In this document: positions 1 to 8,627 of the stretch, piece by piece
Numbering within the stretch: the first letter of the stretch is position 1
Layout: the number at the start of each line of letters is the position of its first letter
Source: Rhodophyticola porphyridii
GTDB taxonomy: Bacteria > Pseudomonadota > Alphaproteobacteria > Rhodobacterales > Rhodobacteraceae
DNA: 64,000 bases
Assembly (NCBI RefSeq): GCF_003688285.1
Contig: NZ_RCNT01000009.1
Location: forward strand, 62,001-126,000
Direction: 5' to 3'
The notes under the pieces: model-generated
What the model was told of the DNA's origin: nothing
Databases searched by the model: none
What the model saw: only the letters and a program-made list of their open reading frames with translations
Translations under genes and position numbers: made by a program

Positions 1-24
1 CGGGTCTGCCTGGCCGATGACGGA

Positions 25-44
25 CCGGGGGGCGCTGCCCCCGG
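25..44. repeat. GC-rich stem-loop at window edge
   Basis: Seven-base arms CCGGGGG (25-31) and CCCCCGG (38-44) flank a six-base loop. There is no T-run, so this is either a factor-dependent termination aid or an extragenic palindrome. It lies just beyond the stop of the leftward acyl-CoA dehydrogenase operon (stop at 101). Nothing else is recognisable in bases 1-100. Confidence 0.45.
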
Positions 45-100
45 ACCCCCGGCAAATTTGAAAGGCAATGAAGGGGGCGGCCCTTGTTGGGGGGTGATGC

Positions 101-1177
101 TTACGGTGCCGGTTGCAGATCGGCCATGACGCGTTCCAGGTGGAATTCGGTATCCCCCAGTTGATGGTCGATCATGACGAGCCGTTTGGCGTAATGCGAA
201 GCGGGGTACTCCCAGGTCATCGCGATGCCGCCCTGCATCTGGATCGACTCTTCGGCGACCAGTCTGGCGGCCCGTCCGATCAGGTTCTTGGCCATGGAGA
301 CACTGCGCGACTGCGCCTGTGTGCCCATGCGGGAGGCGGCAAGGATGGTGATGGACCGGGCCTGTTCGATCTCGATCCCCAGGTCGACCGCGCGATGCTG
401 CAGCGCCTGAAAGCCGCCGATGGGGCGCCCGAACTGTTTGCGGGTCCTGAGATAGTCGATGAGCATCGCATTTGCGGTGTCCATTGCGCCGACGGCTTCG
501 GCCGCGAGCGCGAGAGCGCCCCAGTCGAGCGCGTCCTGCAGCATCGCGCCGGCGTCACCGGCCAAGAGAACGGCCTCGCTCTTGTCGAGGAATAGCTCGC
601 CCGCGCCGCCGCCGTCGATCATGCCATAGACCGTGATATCGGCGTTGCCCGGCGCAATCTCGAACAGGCCGATGCCACCCGCATGGCGCGCCGCAATCAG
701 AATCCTGTCAGCGGCGTGTGCACCGTAGACCACTGATTTCCTGCCGGAGATTTTCCATCCATCGCCGGAGTCCGTTGCCTCGGTGGCGATATCCTCCACC
801 GCGTAGGGCGCATCGATCTCGCCGATGGCGACCGCGTAGCGGGTTGCGCCTGACAAAAGCGGCTCCAGATCCACGCCGCCTGCCATCAGCAGCCGTGTTG
901 CGAGCAACTGGGGCAGGACCGGTTCAGGGCAGAGCGCGCCGCCAAGCTGTTCGAAGACGGTGACCACATCGAAACCGGCGCCGCCGAAGCCGCCCCTGTC
1001 TTCCGGCGCGAGCGCATAGAGAACGCCCAACTCGGCCAGGTCGCGCCATTTCTGCGCATCGTGAAACGGGGTGTCATACGCAACCGCATTCCGGTGCTCG
1101 ATACCGTAGTGATCGCTCAGATAGCGGCCGAGACTGTCGGCCAGCATCCGGCGGTCGTCGGAAACATCGAAATCCAT
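101..1177 (-). CDS. acyl-CoA dehydrogenase, small-subunit type (PimD-like)
   Basis: A 358-residue acyl-CoA dehydrogenase, a flavoenzyme that oxidises acyl-CoA to trans-2-enoyl-CoA. It shows the usual N-terminal helical, middle beta and C-terminal helical layout. The C-terminal part has the FAD-contact segment RTRKQFGRPIGGFQALQHR and the segment QMQGGIAMTWEYP. The order and lengths with its upstream neighbour (a 394-residue dehydrogenase whose stop overlaps this start by one base) resemble the paired small and large subunits of pimeloyl-CoA dehydrogenase. Membership of the family is clear. The dicarboxylyl-CoA substrate is inference from the neighbouring thiolase and hydratase genes. It is the last gene of a three-gene leftward operon. 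Confidence 0.85.
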   Translation of the reverse strand: MDFDVSDDRRMLADSLGRYLSDHYGIEHRNAVAYDTPFHDAQKWRDLAELGVLYALAPEDRGGFGGAGFDVVTVFEQLGGALCPEPVLPQLLATRLLMAGGVDLEPLLSGATRYAVAIGEIDAPYAVEDIATEATDSGDGWKISGRKSVVYGAHAADRILIAARHAGGIGLFEIAPGNADITVYGMIDGGGAGELFLDKSEAVLLAGDAGAMLQDALDWGALALAAEAVGAMDTANAMLIDYLRTRKQFGRPIGGFQALQHRAVDLGIEIEQARSITILAASRMGTQAQSRSVSMAKNLIGRAARLVAEESIQMQGGIAMTWEYPASHYAKRLVMIDHQLGDTEFHLERVMADLQPAP

Positions 1178-2361
1178 CAGCCCAGCATCCCCTTGGCCAG
1201 AATGTTCTTCTGGATTTCGTTCGACCCGCCATAGATCGAAATCTTGCGATTGTTGAAATAGCTGACCGCATTTGCGGCATGGTCTTCGGGCACGAGGGCC
1301 GCGTTGCCGTCCAGCGCCTCAGACGGGAAGGGCGCCGCGGCGGGGCCAAGCGCCCGGCGGGCGAGATCGTTGATCGCCTGACGGATCACCGTGCCCTTGA
1401 TCTTGAGCATCGAGGTCTCGGGCCCCGGGGCCCCCTTTTTCTGGGCATCGGCCAACATACGGAGATTGGTGAGCTTCATCGCTTCCAGATCGATCTCCAC
1501 CTCGGCCAGCCTGGCTGCGAAAAGCGGTGTGTCGATCAGGCGTTTTCCGCCGCGTCTGACCTTCGTGGCGAGCGATTTCAGCTGTTCCAGCGCTTCGATC
1601 GAAAACCCGACGCCTGCGATATTCGTGCGCTCATGCAGCAGCAGATACTTGGCAATGGTCCAGCCCATGTTCTCTTCGCCAACCAGATTTGAAACCGGCA
1701 CGCGCACATCGGTGAAAAAGACCTCGTTGACCTCATACCCGCCTTCGATCAGGCGGATCGGGCGCATCTCGATCCCTGGCGTGTCCAGATCCACCAGCAC
1801 GAAACTGATGCCCTCCTGCGGCTTGCCGTCGGTTTTCGTGCGCACCAGACAGAAGATGCGATTGGCGTGCTGGCCAAGTGTGGTCCAGGTTTTCTGGCCA
1901 TTGATGATGTAATGGTCCCCGTCGCGGACGGCGCGCGTCTTGAGTGAGGCAAGATCGCTGCCGGCGCCGGGTTCGGAATAGCCCTGACACCACCAGTCCC
2001 GTCCGTCGAGAATGCGCGGCAGGTACTCCTCCTGCTGCGCCTTGGTTCCGAACTTGAGCAGGACAGGCCCCAGCATCTTAAGGCCGAACGGCACGATACG
2101 CGGCGCGTTGGCACGACAGCATTCCTCCTCGAAGATATGCTGCTGGACGGCCGACCATCCGGTGCCGCCCGCCTCCACCGGCCATGTCGCGGCAAGCCAG
2201 CCCTTGGCGTTCAGGATCGCGTGCCAGCGGTCCATGTCCTCTTTGGTCAGTTCACGGCGCTTGCGTACCTTCGCGGCCAGTTCCGCGGGCAATTCCGCGT
2301 TCAGAAAGGCCCGAACCTCGGCCTCGAACGCCTGTTCCTCGGGTGAATAGGTCAGGTCCAT
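1177..2361 (-). CDS. acyl-CoA dehydrogenase, large-subunit type (PimC-like)
   Basis: A 394-residue acyl-CoA dehydrogenase. Visible signatures are WWCQGYSEPGAGSDLASLKT (FAD/substrate loop), GQKTWTTLGQHA, the helix segment HERTNIAGVG where many long-chain-type members carry the catalytic glutamate, and the C-terminal YGGSNEIQKNILAKGMLG. It probably forms a heteromer with the small subunit downstream, which starts at its stop codon. The upstream hydratase/dehydrogenase gene ends one base before this start, so the three genes are translationally tight. Inference: it oxidises dicarboxylyl- or medium-chain acyl-CoAs. The sequence alone does not fix chain length. Confidence 0.87.
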   Translation of the reverse strand: MDLTYSPEEQAFEAEVRAFLNAELPAELAAKVRKRRELTKEDMDRWHAILNAKGWLAATWPVEAGGTGWSAVQQHIFEEECCRANAPRIVPFGLKMLGPVLLKFGTKAQQEEYLPRILDGRDWWCQGYSEPGAGSDLASLKTRAVRDGDHYIINGQKTWTTLGQHANRIFCLVRTKTDGKPQEGISFVLVDLDTPGIEMRPIRLIEGGYEVNEVFFTDVRVPVSNLVGEENMGWTIAKYLLLHERTNIAGVGFSIEALEQLKSLATKVRRGGKRLIDTPLFAARLAEVEIDLEAMKLTNLRMLADAQKKGAPGPETSMLKIKGTVIRQAINDLARRALGPAAAPFPSEALDGNAALVPEDHAANAVSYFNNRKISIYGGSNEIQKNILAKGMLG

Positions 2362-4428
2362 TTATCCCTCCCGGTTCAGGTCGGCGAAGGTGGTCTCCTC
2401 GGCCGCCATGCGCCGCAGGATAGCGGGAACCTGCCAGAAATGCGCGTCTTCCGTCGCGTAGGTTTCGATCCGCTCCACCAGCCGGGCGGCGCCAAGCGTG
2501 TCGGCGTGGTGCAGCGGGCCACCATGGTGCCGCGGAAAGCCGTAGCCGAACAGAAGAACCGCATCCACGTCGATCGGCCTGAGCGCGATGCCTTCGTCGT
2601 AAACGCGCGCAGCCTCCGAGATCATTGCCGTCAAGTAGCGGGCCACGATTTCCTCATCGGTGAACGGTCGCGGACTGACCCCGTGGTGGGCGCGCTCGGC
2701 CTCGATGATCGGGGCGATGTCCGGGTTCGGGCCGGTGTCCGCGCCGTGAAGATAGAACCCCTTGCCCGTCTTTCGCCCCAGCCAGCCAGCCTCGACCAGC
2801 CGGTCGGCAACCGCCACGTAGCGTTCGGCCTCGGGACGGGTGGCGTCCTGCCGCCTGCGATTGGCATGGCCGATGTCGAGACCCGCCAGATCGGACATCT
2901 CGAACGGGCCCATCGCAAACCCGAAACCGCGGATCGCGGCGTCGATCTGTTCGGGGCTTGCGCCATCCATCATCAGGTGATCGGCTGCCTTGCGATAGTG
3001 GTTCATGATCCTGTTGCCGATGAACCCGTCGCAGACGCCCGCGCGCACCGCGATCTTCCGAAGCCGCTTGGCCAGCGCGAAACCGGTCGCCACGACCTCC
3101 GGCCGGGTCGCGTCGCCCACCACAACCTCCAGCAGCCGCATCACATGGGCGGGGGAGAAGAAATGCAGGCCGATCACATCGCCCGGCGATGCGGCGGCTG
3201 CGGCGATGTCATTCACATCCAGATAGGAGGTGTTGGTCGCAAGGATCGCGCCCGGGCAGATATTCTCCGCCTGTTTGATGATCTGCTTCTTGACCTCCAT
3301 ATCCTCGAAGGCCGCTTCAATGACCAGATCGGCGCCGTCAAGCCGGGCCATATCGGTGCTGGCGGTCAGGTCAAGCGTATCGCGTCTTTCGGATGTAAGT
3401 TTGCCGCGCCTGACCGCGCCGTCCAGATTGCCGGCGATCGCCGATTGCCCTCTTTCCAGGGCGTCCGCGTTCTTCTCCACAAGCGTGACCGGAAATCCGG
3501 CCAGCAGGCAGGCGGTTGCGATGCCCGAGCCCATGGTGCCCGCCCCGATCACACCGATGCGCCCGATATCACGCGGCGTGGCCGCTGCTTCAGGGATCTT
3601 GGCGACCGCGCGTTCCGCGAAGAAGGCATGGATAAGTCCGGCGCGCTGCGGGCTGTCGAGGCAGTTCTGAAAGAGAGCGCGTTCCCGGGCAAGGCCCTCC
3701 TGCAAGGGCAGTGTACTCGCCGCCACCGCCTCGACGCAGCGATGCGGCGAAAAGAGATGGGCCTTGATCTTGCGCAACTCCGCCGCCGTCTCGGCCAGCG
3801 CGTCGTCATCGGGTTTCGTGGTCAGATCGCCCGTGCGCCGTGTCCGCAGGTCGCCACGGCGCACATCGACGGCAGCTTGCAGGGCCAGATCGCGGGGATC
3901 GCCCGTGGCGATGCGATCGACCAGACCCAGAGCCAGCGCTTGCTCCGCGTCGATATGGCGGCCCGTGGTGATCAGGTCCAGCGCGGCGGGAATGCCCGTC
4001 AGGCGGGGGGTCCGTTGGGTGCCGCCCGCGCCGGGGATGATGCCCAGGGTCACCTCGGGCAGGCCGATGGCGACGCCGGGGACCGCGATGCGCGCATGGG
4101 TGCCAAGCGCAACCTCAAGGCCGCCACCCAAAGCCGCGCCGTGAAGGACTGAGATGACCGGCTTGGCGCAGGCTTCCAGCCGGTTGCAGAGCGCGGGCAG
4201 CCAAGGGTCTTTCGGTGGCTTTCCGAACTCGCGGATATCGGCGCCCGCGATGAAGCTGCGGCCTTTGCCGTAAAGCGCGATGACGTCGATCTCCGGGTCG
4301 GCCTCCAGGGTCTCCACCGCCTCCAGGATCGCTTGCCGCAGCGCGTGGCTGGCGGCGTTCACCGGCGGGTTGTTCAGCCCGATCAGTCCGGTCGCGCCGA
4401 CCCGCTCCAGATGCACCACATCGTTCAT
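2362..4428 (-). CDS. 3-hydroxyacyl-CoA dehydrogenase / enoyl-CoA hydratase (FadB/PimF-like)
   Basis: A bifunctional beta-oxidation enzyme of 688 residues. Residues 1-190 are a crotonase domain with the oxyanion segment FIAGADIREF and the two catalytic glutamates at E105 (GGGLEVALG) and E125 (LPEVTLGIIPGAGG). Residues 290-470 are a Rossmann NAD domain starting IGVIGAGTMGSG, with the catalytic-histidine segment LHFFSPAHVM. Two 6-phosphogluconate-dehydrogenase-like C-terminal domains follow. I chose ATG 4428 over an upstream in-frame ATG at 4479 because AGGGAGGG lies just before it and the crotonase fold begins there. It is the first gene of the leftward operon, divergent from the thiolase. Confidence 0.9.
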   Translation of the reverse strand: MNDVVHLERVGATGLIGLNNPPVNAASHALRQAILEAVETLEADPEIDVIALYGKGRSFIAGADIREFGKPPKDPWLPALCNRLEACAKPVISVLHGAALGGGLEVALGTHARIAVPGVAIGLPEVTLGIIPGAGGTQRTPRLTGIPAALDLITTGRHIDAEQALALGLVDRIATGDPRDLALQAAVDVRRGDLRTRRTGDLTTKPDDDALAETAAELRKIKAHLFSPHRCVEAVAASTLPLQEGLARERALFQNCLDSPQRAGLIHAFFAERAVAKIPEAAATPRDIGRIGVIGAGTMGSGIATACLLAGFPVTLVEKNADALERGQSAIAGNLDGAVRRGKLTSERRDTLDLTASTDMARLDGADLVIEAAFEDMEVKKQIIKQAENICPGAILATNTSYLDVNDIAAAAASPGDVIGLHFFSPAHVMRLLEVVVGDATRPEVVATGFALAKRLRKIAVRAGVCDGFIGNRIMNHYRKAADHLMMDGASPEQIDAAIRGFGFAMGPFEMSDLAGLDIGHANRRRQDATRPEAERYVAVADRLVEAGWLGRKTGKGFYLHGADTGPNPDIAPIIEAERAHHGVSPRPFTDEEIVARYLTAMISEAARVYDEGIALRPIDVDAVLLFGYGFPRHHGGPLHHADTLGAARLVERIETYATEDAHFWQVPAILRRMAAEETTFADLNREG

Positions 4429-4555
4429 GTCGCCCTCCCTTTCGCGCGCCATCCCGCCTGCGGGACCGACAATTGTCAACCGCTTGGTCGGGAAAGAATT
4501 GCCAACTCACCGGTCGCAATCTAGGACATTGGTCAGTCACAGCGAGGAGACGGGG

Positions 4556-5758
4556 ATGTCAGAGGCCTTTATTTGCGATTACATCCGCACGCCCATCGGG
4601 CGGTTCGGCGGCGCCCTTTCCGGGGTGAGAGCCGATGATCTCGGCGCGATCCCACTGGCCGCGCTGATGGCCCGGAACGAAGGCGTCGACTGGGCGTCGG
4701 TGGACGAGGTCATCTATGGCTGCGCCAATCAGGCAGGTGAAGACAATCGCAATGTGGCGCGGATGTGCGCGCTTCTGGCGGGGCTGCCGGTGGAGGTTCC
4801 GGGGGTGACCGTCAACCGGTTATGCGGGTCCGGGATGGATGCTGTGATCGGCGCGGCTCGCGCGATCCGCGCAGGCGAGGCCGAGATGATGATTGCGGGT
4901 GGCGTCGAAAGCATGTCGCGCGCGCCTTTCGTGATGCCCAAGGCCGAGGCCGCCTTTTCGCGCAAGGCGGAGATCCACGACACCACAATCGGCTGGCGCT
5001 TCGTCAATCCGGTGATCAAGGCGCAATACGGCATCGACAGCATGCCCGAGACGGCCGAAAACGTGGCCGCCGACTATGCCATTGCCCGCAGCGATCAGGA
5101 TGCATTCGCGCTTCGCTCCCAGATCAGGGCGGCGGCGGCGCAGGACAACGGGCGTCTGGCGCGGGAAATCACGCCGGTGACAATCCCGCAGCGCAAGGGC
5201 GATCCCGTGGTCGTGGACCGGGATGAGCATCCGCGCGCCACCACGGCGGAGAAACTGGCCGCCCTTCCCACGCCCTTCCGGGCCGATGGCAGCGTGACCG
5301 CTGGCAATGCCTCGGGCGTGAATGACGGGGCGGCCGCGTTGATCATCGCATCGGAAGAGGCGGCCCGCCGACATGGGCTGACGCCCGTTGCGCGCATCAT
5401 GGGCGGGGCCACGGCGGGCGTGCCGCCCCGGATCATGGGGATGGGGCCGGCGCCCGCGACGCAAAAGCTTTGCGCGCGTCTGGGTCTTGCCGCTTCGGAT
5501 TTCGACGTGATCGAGCTGAACGAGGCGTTTGCAGCTCAGGGGTTGGCTGTCCTCAGGGCGCTCGATCTGCCGGATGAGGCGGCGCATGTGAATCCCAATG
5601 GCGGGGCGATCGCCCTTGGCCACCCTCTGGGCATGTCGGGGGCCAGGATTGCCGGCACCGCGGCGCTTGAATTGCAGGCGCGTGGCGGCCGGTACGGGCT
5701 TGCGACCATGTGCATCGGCGTGGGGCAGGGTATCGCCGTGGCGCTGGAACGGGTGTGA
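4556..5758 (+). CDS. pcaF: 3-oxoadipyl-CoA-type thiolase
   Basis: A 400-residue thiolase that cleaves a beta-ketoacyl-CoA with CoA to acetyl-CoA plus a shortened acyl-CoA. Catalytic residues are visible: nucleophile Cys90 in NRLCGSGMDAV, His356 in ALGHPLGMSGAR and Cys386 in TMCIGVGQG. The N-terminus (FICDYIRTPIGRFGGALSGV, ADDLGAIPL) matches the PcaF/PaaJ subgroup that cleaves 3-oxoadipyl-CoA, rather than PhaA. The start at 4556 follows GAGGAGACGGGG, and the longer in-frame extension to 4280 runs through the divergent promoter region. Beside a PimC/PimD/PimF-like operon it probably finishes dicarboxylate beta-oxidation. PaaJ or PimB are equally fair names. Confidence 0.88.
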   Translation: MSEAFICDYIRTPIGRFGGALSGVRADDLGAIPLAALMARNEGVDWASVDEVIYGCANQAGEDNRNVARMCALLAGLPVEVPGVTVNRLCGSGMDAVIGAARAIRAGEAEMMIAGGVESMSRAPFVMPKAEAAFSRKAEIHDTTIGWRFVNPVIKAQYGIDSMPETAENVAADYAIARSDQDAFALRSQIRAAAAQDNGRLAREITPVTIPQRKGDPVVVDRDEHPRATTAEKLAALPTPFRADGSVTAGNASGVNDGAAALIIASEEAARRHGLTPVARIMGGATAGVPPRIMGMGPAPATQKLCARLGLAASDFDVIELNEAFAAQGLAVLRALDLPDEAAHVNPNGGAIALGHPLGMSGARIAGTAALELQARGGRYGLATMCIGVGQGIAVALERV

Positions 5759-5842
5759 TCGGCCGGCAATTTCCCCTGCGCGCGCCCTGATGCAGAGGGT
5801 TGCCGGTGTGCTTGATGCGGACAGGTCTGCCCCGCCCGGCTT

Positions 5843-6712
5843 TCAGGCGCGGGCAAGTGGCCGCATCAGCCCCTCCTGCGCGGTGGAGGCGACCAGCGTT
5901 CCGTCCGCGGCATAGATCAGCCCGCGGTTCACGCCACGCCCACCGCCGGTCCATGGGCTGTCCATCACGTAAAGATGCCAGGCTCCGAAATCGACGGGCG
6001 CGTGGAACCACACCGCGTGATCCAGACTGGCGGTCATGATGTCGCCGGTGAACCAGCTCTGACCATGTGGCCGCAGCCCCGTGCCCAGAAGATGCAGATC
6101 GCTGGCATAGGTGAGCAGACAATGCTGCATCCATGCCGGCGCATCCGGAACCGGGCGGGTCAGCCGGAACCAGACGGCATGGCCATCCGGAGCGGGGGTG
6201 GGCGCCATCAGGTCATATTCGCCGGTCGGCCGAAGTTCGATGGGAGAGGGCCGCAGGATATCGTCGCGCCGCGCGGCGGGCGCGCGGGCCGCAAGACCGG
6301 CCTTGGCCTCGGCACGGGTCGGCAGGGTTTCGGGGTCGGGCGCCGCCGGCATCGGGTGCTGATGGTGAAACCCCCTCTCCTCGACATGAAATGAGGCCGA
6401 CATGTTCAGGATTTGCCTTCCGTTCTGGATCGCGATCACCCGGCGGGTGGTGAAACTGCCGCCATCGCGGGCGCGGTCGACCTCGTAGATCACCGGGCGC
6501 GACGGATCGCCGGGGCGCATGAAATAGGCATGAAGCGAATGGCAGTTGCGCCCGTCCACGGTGTGGTAGGCAGCCGACAGAGCCTGCCCCACGACCTGCC
6601 CGCCGAAGATGCGTTTGGATGTTTCGCCGCCCGAACCCTTGCCGCGATAGAGGTCCATCTCCAGCGGTTCAATATCCAGAAGATCGAGAAGTACGGCAAC
6701 GGGGTCGGTCAT
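5843..6712 (-). CDS. tesB: acyl-CoA thioesterase II
   Basis: A 289-residue double-hotdog thioesterase that hydrolyses acyl-CoA to free acid and CoA. Length and landmarks match TesB: GGQVVGQALSAAYHTV in the first hotdog, SLHAYFMRPGD, RDGGSFTTRRVIAIQNG, and a second hotdog with LTYASDLHLLGTGLRPHG and SLDHAVWFH. The start at 6712 (MTDPVAVLLDLLDIEPLE) gives the family length; upstream in-frame extension to 6937 overlaps the divergent gene and is not protein-like. It converges with the thiolase gene and probably relieves CoA sequestration during beta-oxidation. Confidence 0.9.
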   Translation of the reverse strand: MTDPVAVLLDLLDIEPLEMDLYRGKGSGGETSKRIFGGQVVGQALSAAYHTVDGRNCHSLHAYFMRPGDPSRPVIYEVDRARDGGSFTTRRVIAIQNGRQILNMSASFHVEERGFHHQHPMPAAPDPETLPTRAEAKAGLAARAPAARRDDILRPSPIELRPTGEYDLMAPTPAPDGHAVWFRLTRPVPDAPAWMQHCLLTYASDLHLLGTGLRPHGQSWFTGDIMTASLDHAVWFHAPVDFGAWHLYVMDSPWTGGGRGVNRGLIYAADGTLVASTAQEGLMRPLARA

Positions 6713-6833
6713 GCGCGGGTCCTTCGGCCTGGTCCTGTCGCGGTCTCTACGCCTTTGATGGTCAGGGTACAAATCCTTCGCCTTGCGCTTCCGCGCCGAT
6801 CGGGGGCAGTCTGCGGCCAAAGAGGAGGGGCCC

Positions 6834-7664
6834 ATGAGCAAACCTTGTATCATCTGCGTGGCGATCACCGGATCGGTGCCGCGCAAATCCGACAATCCGG
6901 CCGTGCCGATCACCCTGTCCGAACAGGTGGAAAGCACTCATGCGGCCTATGAGGCCGGCGCCAGCATCTGCCACGCCCATGTTCGCAACGACGACGAAAC
7001 CCCCAGTTCCGACCCCGAGAAATTCGCGCGTCTCAAAGAGGGGCTGAAGGCGCATTGCCCCGGCATGATCCTTCAGTTTTCCACCGGCGGGCGCTCGGGC
7101 GCGGGCAAGGAGCGGGGCGGAATGCTCTCCCTGCGGCCGGACATGGCGTCGCTTTCGGTCGGGTCCAACAACTTCCCCACGCGGGTTTATGAAAATCCGC
7201 CCGATCTGGTGGATTGGCTGGCATCCGAAATGCTGACCTACCAGATCAAGCCCGAGATCGAGGCTTTCGATCTGTCCCATATCCATCAGGCCGCAAAAAT
7301 GCAGGCTGACGGTCGCCTTGCCGCGCCCGCCTATGTGCAATTCGTCATGGGCGTGAAGAACGCGATGCCCGCAGACCGGGATGTCTTCGACTATTATGTG
7401 CGCACGATGGCGCGGCTTCTTCCCGACAGCGAATGGTGCGCCGCCGGTATCGGGCGCCACCAGATCGAGGTCAACGAATGGTCGGTCGCCGCGGGCGGAC
7501 ATGCGCGGACGGGACTGGAGGACAATGTGCGGCTGGACCGCGAAACGCTTGCCCCGTCGAACGCCGCGCTGGTGACACGGGTCGCCGAGATTTGTGCAGA
7601 ACATGACCGTCCCGTGGCCACGCCATCACAGGCCCGCGAAATCCTGGGGCTGCGCCCGGCCTGA
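6834..7664 (+). CDS. beta-keto acid cleavage enzyme (BKACE/Kce family)
   Basis: A 276-residue TIM-barrel zinc enzyme of the BKACE family, which condenses a beta-keto acid with acetyl-CoA to give acetoacetyl-CoA plus a new CoA ester, or the equivalent cleavage. Zinc ligands match: His47 and His49 in CHAHVRN and Glu229 in RTGLEDN, with Arg225 and Asp230 at catalytic positions. FSTGGRSG forms the substrate loop. The glutamate that lysine-pathway Kce carries near position 14 is absent (ITGSVPRK here), which argues against 3-keto-5-aminohexanoate as substrate. RBS GAGGAGGGG precedes ATG 6834. It is followed 162 bases later by a creatininase-family gene in the same direction. Confidence 0.85.
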   Translation: MSKPCIICVAITGSVPRKSDNPAVPITLSEQVESTHAAYEAGASICHAHVRNDDETPSSDPEKFARLKEGLKAHCPGMILQFSTGGRSGAGKERGGMLSLRPDMASLSVGSNNFPTRVYENPPDLVDWLASEMLTYQIKPEIEAFDLSHIHQAAKMQADGRLAAPAYVQFVMGVKNAMPADRDVFDYYVRTMARLLPDSEWCAAGIGRHQIEVNEWSVAAGGHARTGLEDNVRLDRETLAPSNAALVTRVAEICAEHDRPVATPSQAREILGLRPA

Positions 7665-7826
7665 TTGCATCCGCTGCCTGCTGGATGTCGGGGGAGCGGG
7701 CCGGGGGCAGGGCGGGCGCCGGAGTCCATCCCGTTTCTGCCCGAATTCCGGGCGACAGCGGCCTCTTCCTTGGACAAGCGCGCGGGGATTGGCTTCTATG
7801 TGCCAAAGATCGAACGGAGATCGCCT

Positions 7827-8627
7827 ATGACCCGACCCAAACGCTTCTGGCGCGAAATGACCACGCGGGACTTTGCGGCGGCAGCGACGGATGACTGGAT
7901 TGCCGTCCTTCCTGTCGCGGCCATCGAACAGCACGGCCCGCACCTGCCGGTCGGGGTGGATGCGCTGATCGCGGAGGCAATGGTGGCGCGCGCGGCGGAT
8001 GCCCTTCCCGCAGACAGCCCGGCCACGTTTCTGCCGGTTCAGCAGATCTGCAAGTCCAACGAACACATCGCGTTTCCCGGCACGCTGACGCTGGACTGGG
8101 AGGTGGCGATCAAGTCATGGCTACAGATCGGGGCGAGTGTTGCGCGCGCGGGGGTGCGCAAGCTGGTCTTGATCACCAGTCACGGCGGCAATGTCCCCCC
8201 GATGGAGATCGTGGCGCGCGAGTTGCGTCAGAGCGATGGCATGGCCGTTGTCACCACCGCCTGGACCGGCCTGCGCGATGCGTCGGTTTACGAGTATCCC
8301 GACGGGCCGATGGTGGATATCCATGGCGGGCTATCGGAAACATCGATGATGCTCGCGCTCTGGCCCGATCTCGTGGAGATGGAACGTGCGGAGGATTTTG
8401 GCTCCGCCCAGACGGCGCTTAGGCAGGGATCGGCCAAGCTGGGCTATCACATGGCGGAGGCGAATATGGCCTGGCTCGCCCATGACCTGAACTCCAAGGG
8501 CACCGTGGGCGACGCCTCCCGCGCCACCGCAGCGCTTGGCGCGGCCGATGTGGTCGGCCAGATCGCGGGGTTTTGCGCTCTGATCGAGGATCTGGCCCGC
8601 GTCACCCCGCCCGATCACGGCGGTTAG
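7827..8627 (+). CDS. creatininase-family metal amidohydrolase
   Basis: A 266-residue member of the creatinine amidohydrolase family, whose known members hydrolyse cyclic amides or formamides or process peptides with two metals. Likely ligands are Glu34 and His36 in AAIEQHGPHLPVGVD, Asp45, His119 in ITSHGGNVPP, and Glu171 in DIHGGLSETS. E34, H36 and D45 fall at the same numbers as in creatininase. The start at 7827 has GGAG seven bases upstream; longer extension to 7665 is only the intergenic space. The substrate is unknown; the same-strand BKACE gene suggests a shared catabolic route. Its stop overlaps the convergent znuB remnant. Confidence 0.8.
   Translation: MTRPKRFWREMTTRDFAAAATDDWIAVLPVAAIEQHGPHLPVGVDALIAEAMVARAADALPADSPATFLPVQQICKSNEHIAFPGTLTLDWEVAIKSWLQIGASVARAGVRKLVLITSHGGNVPPMEIVARELRQSDGMAVVTTAWTGLRDASVYEYPDGPMVDIHGGLSETSMMLALWPDLVEMERAEDFGSAQTALRQGSAKLGYHMAEANMAWLAHDLNSKGTVGDASRATAALGAADVVGQIAGFCALIEDLARVTPPDHGG

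Noticed and set aside
2440-4152. 570-codon open frame antisense to the FadB-like gene
   Set aside because: Shadow frame; the opposite strand shows all catalytic residues of a hydratase/dehydrogenase.
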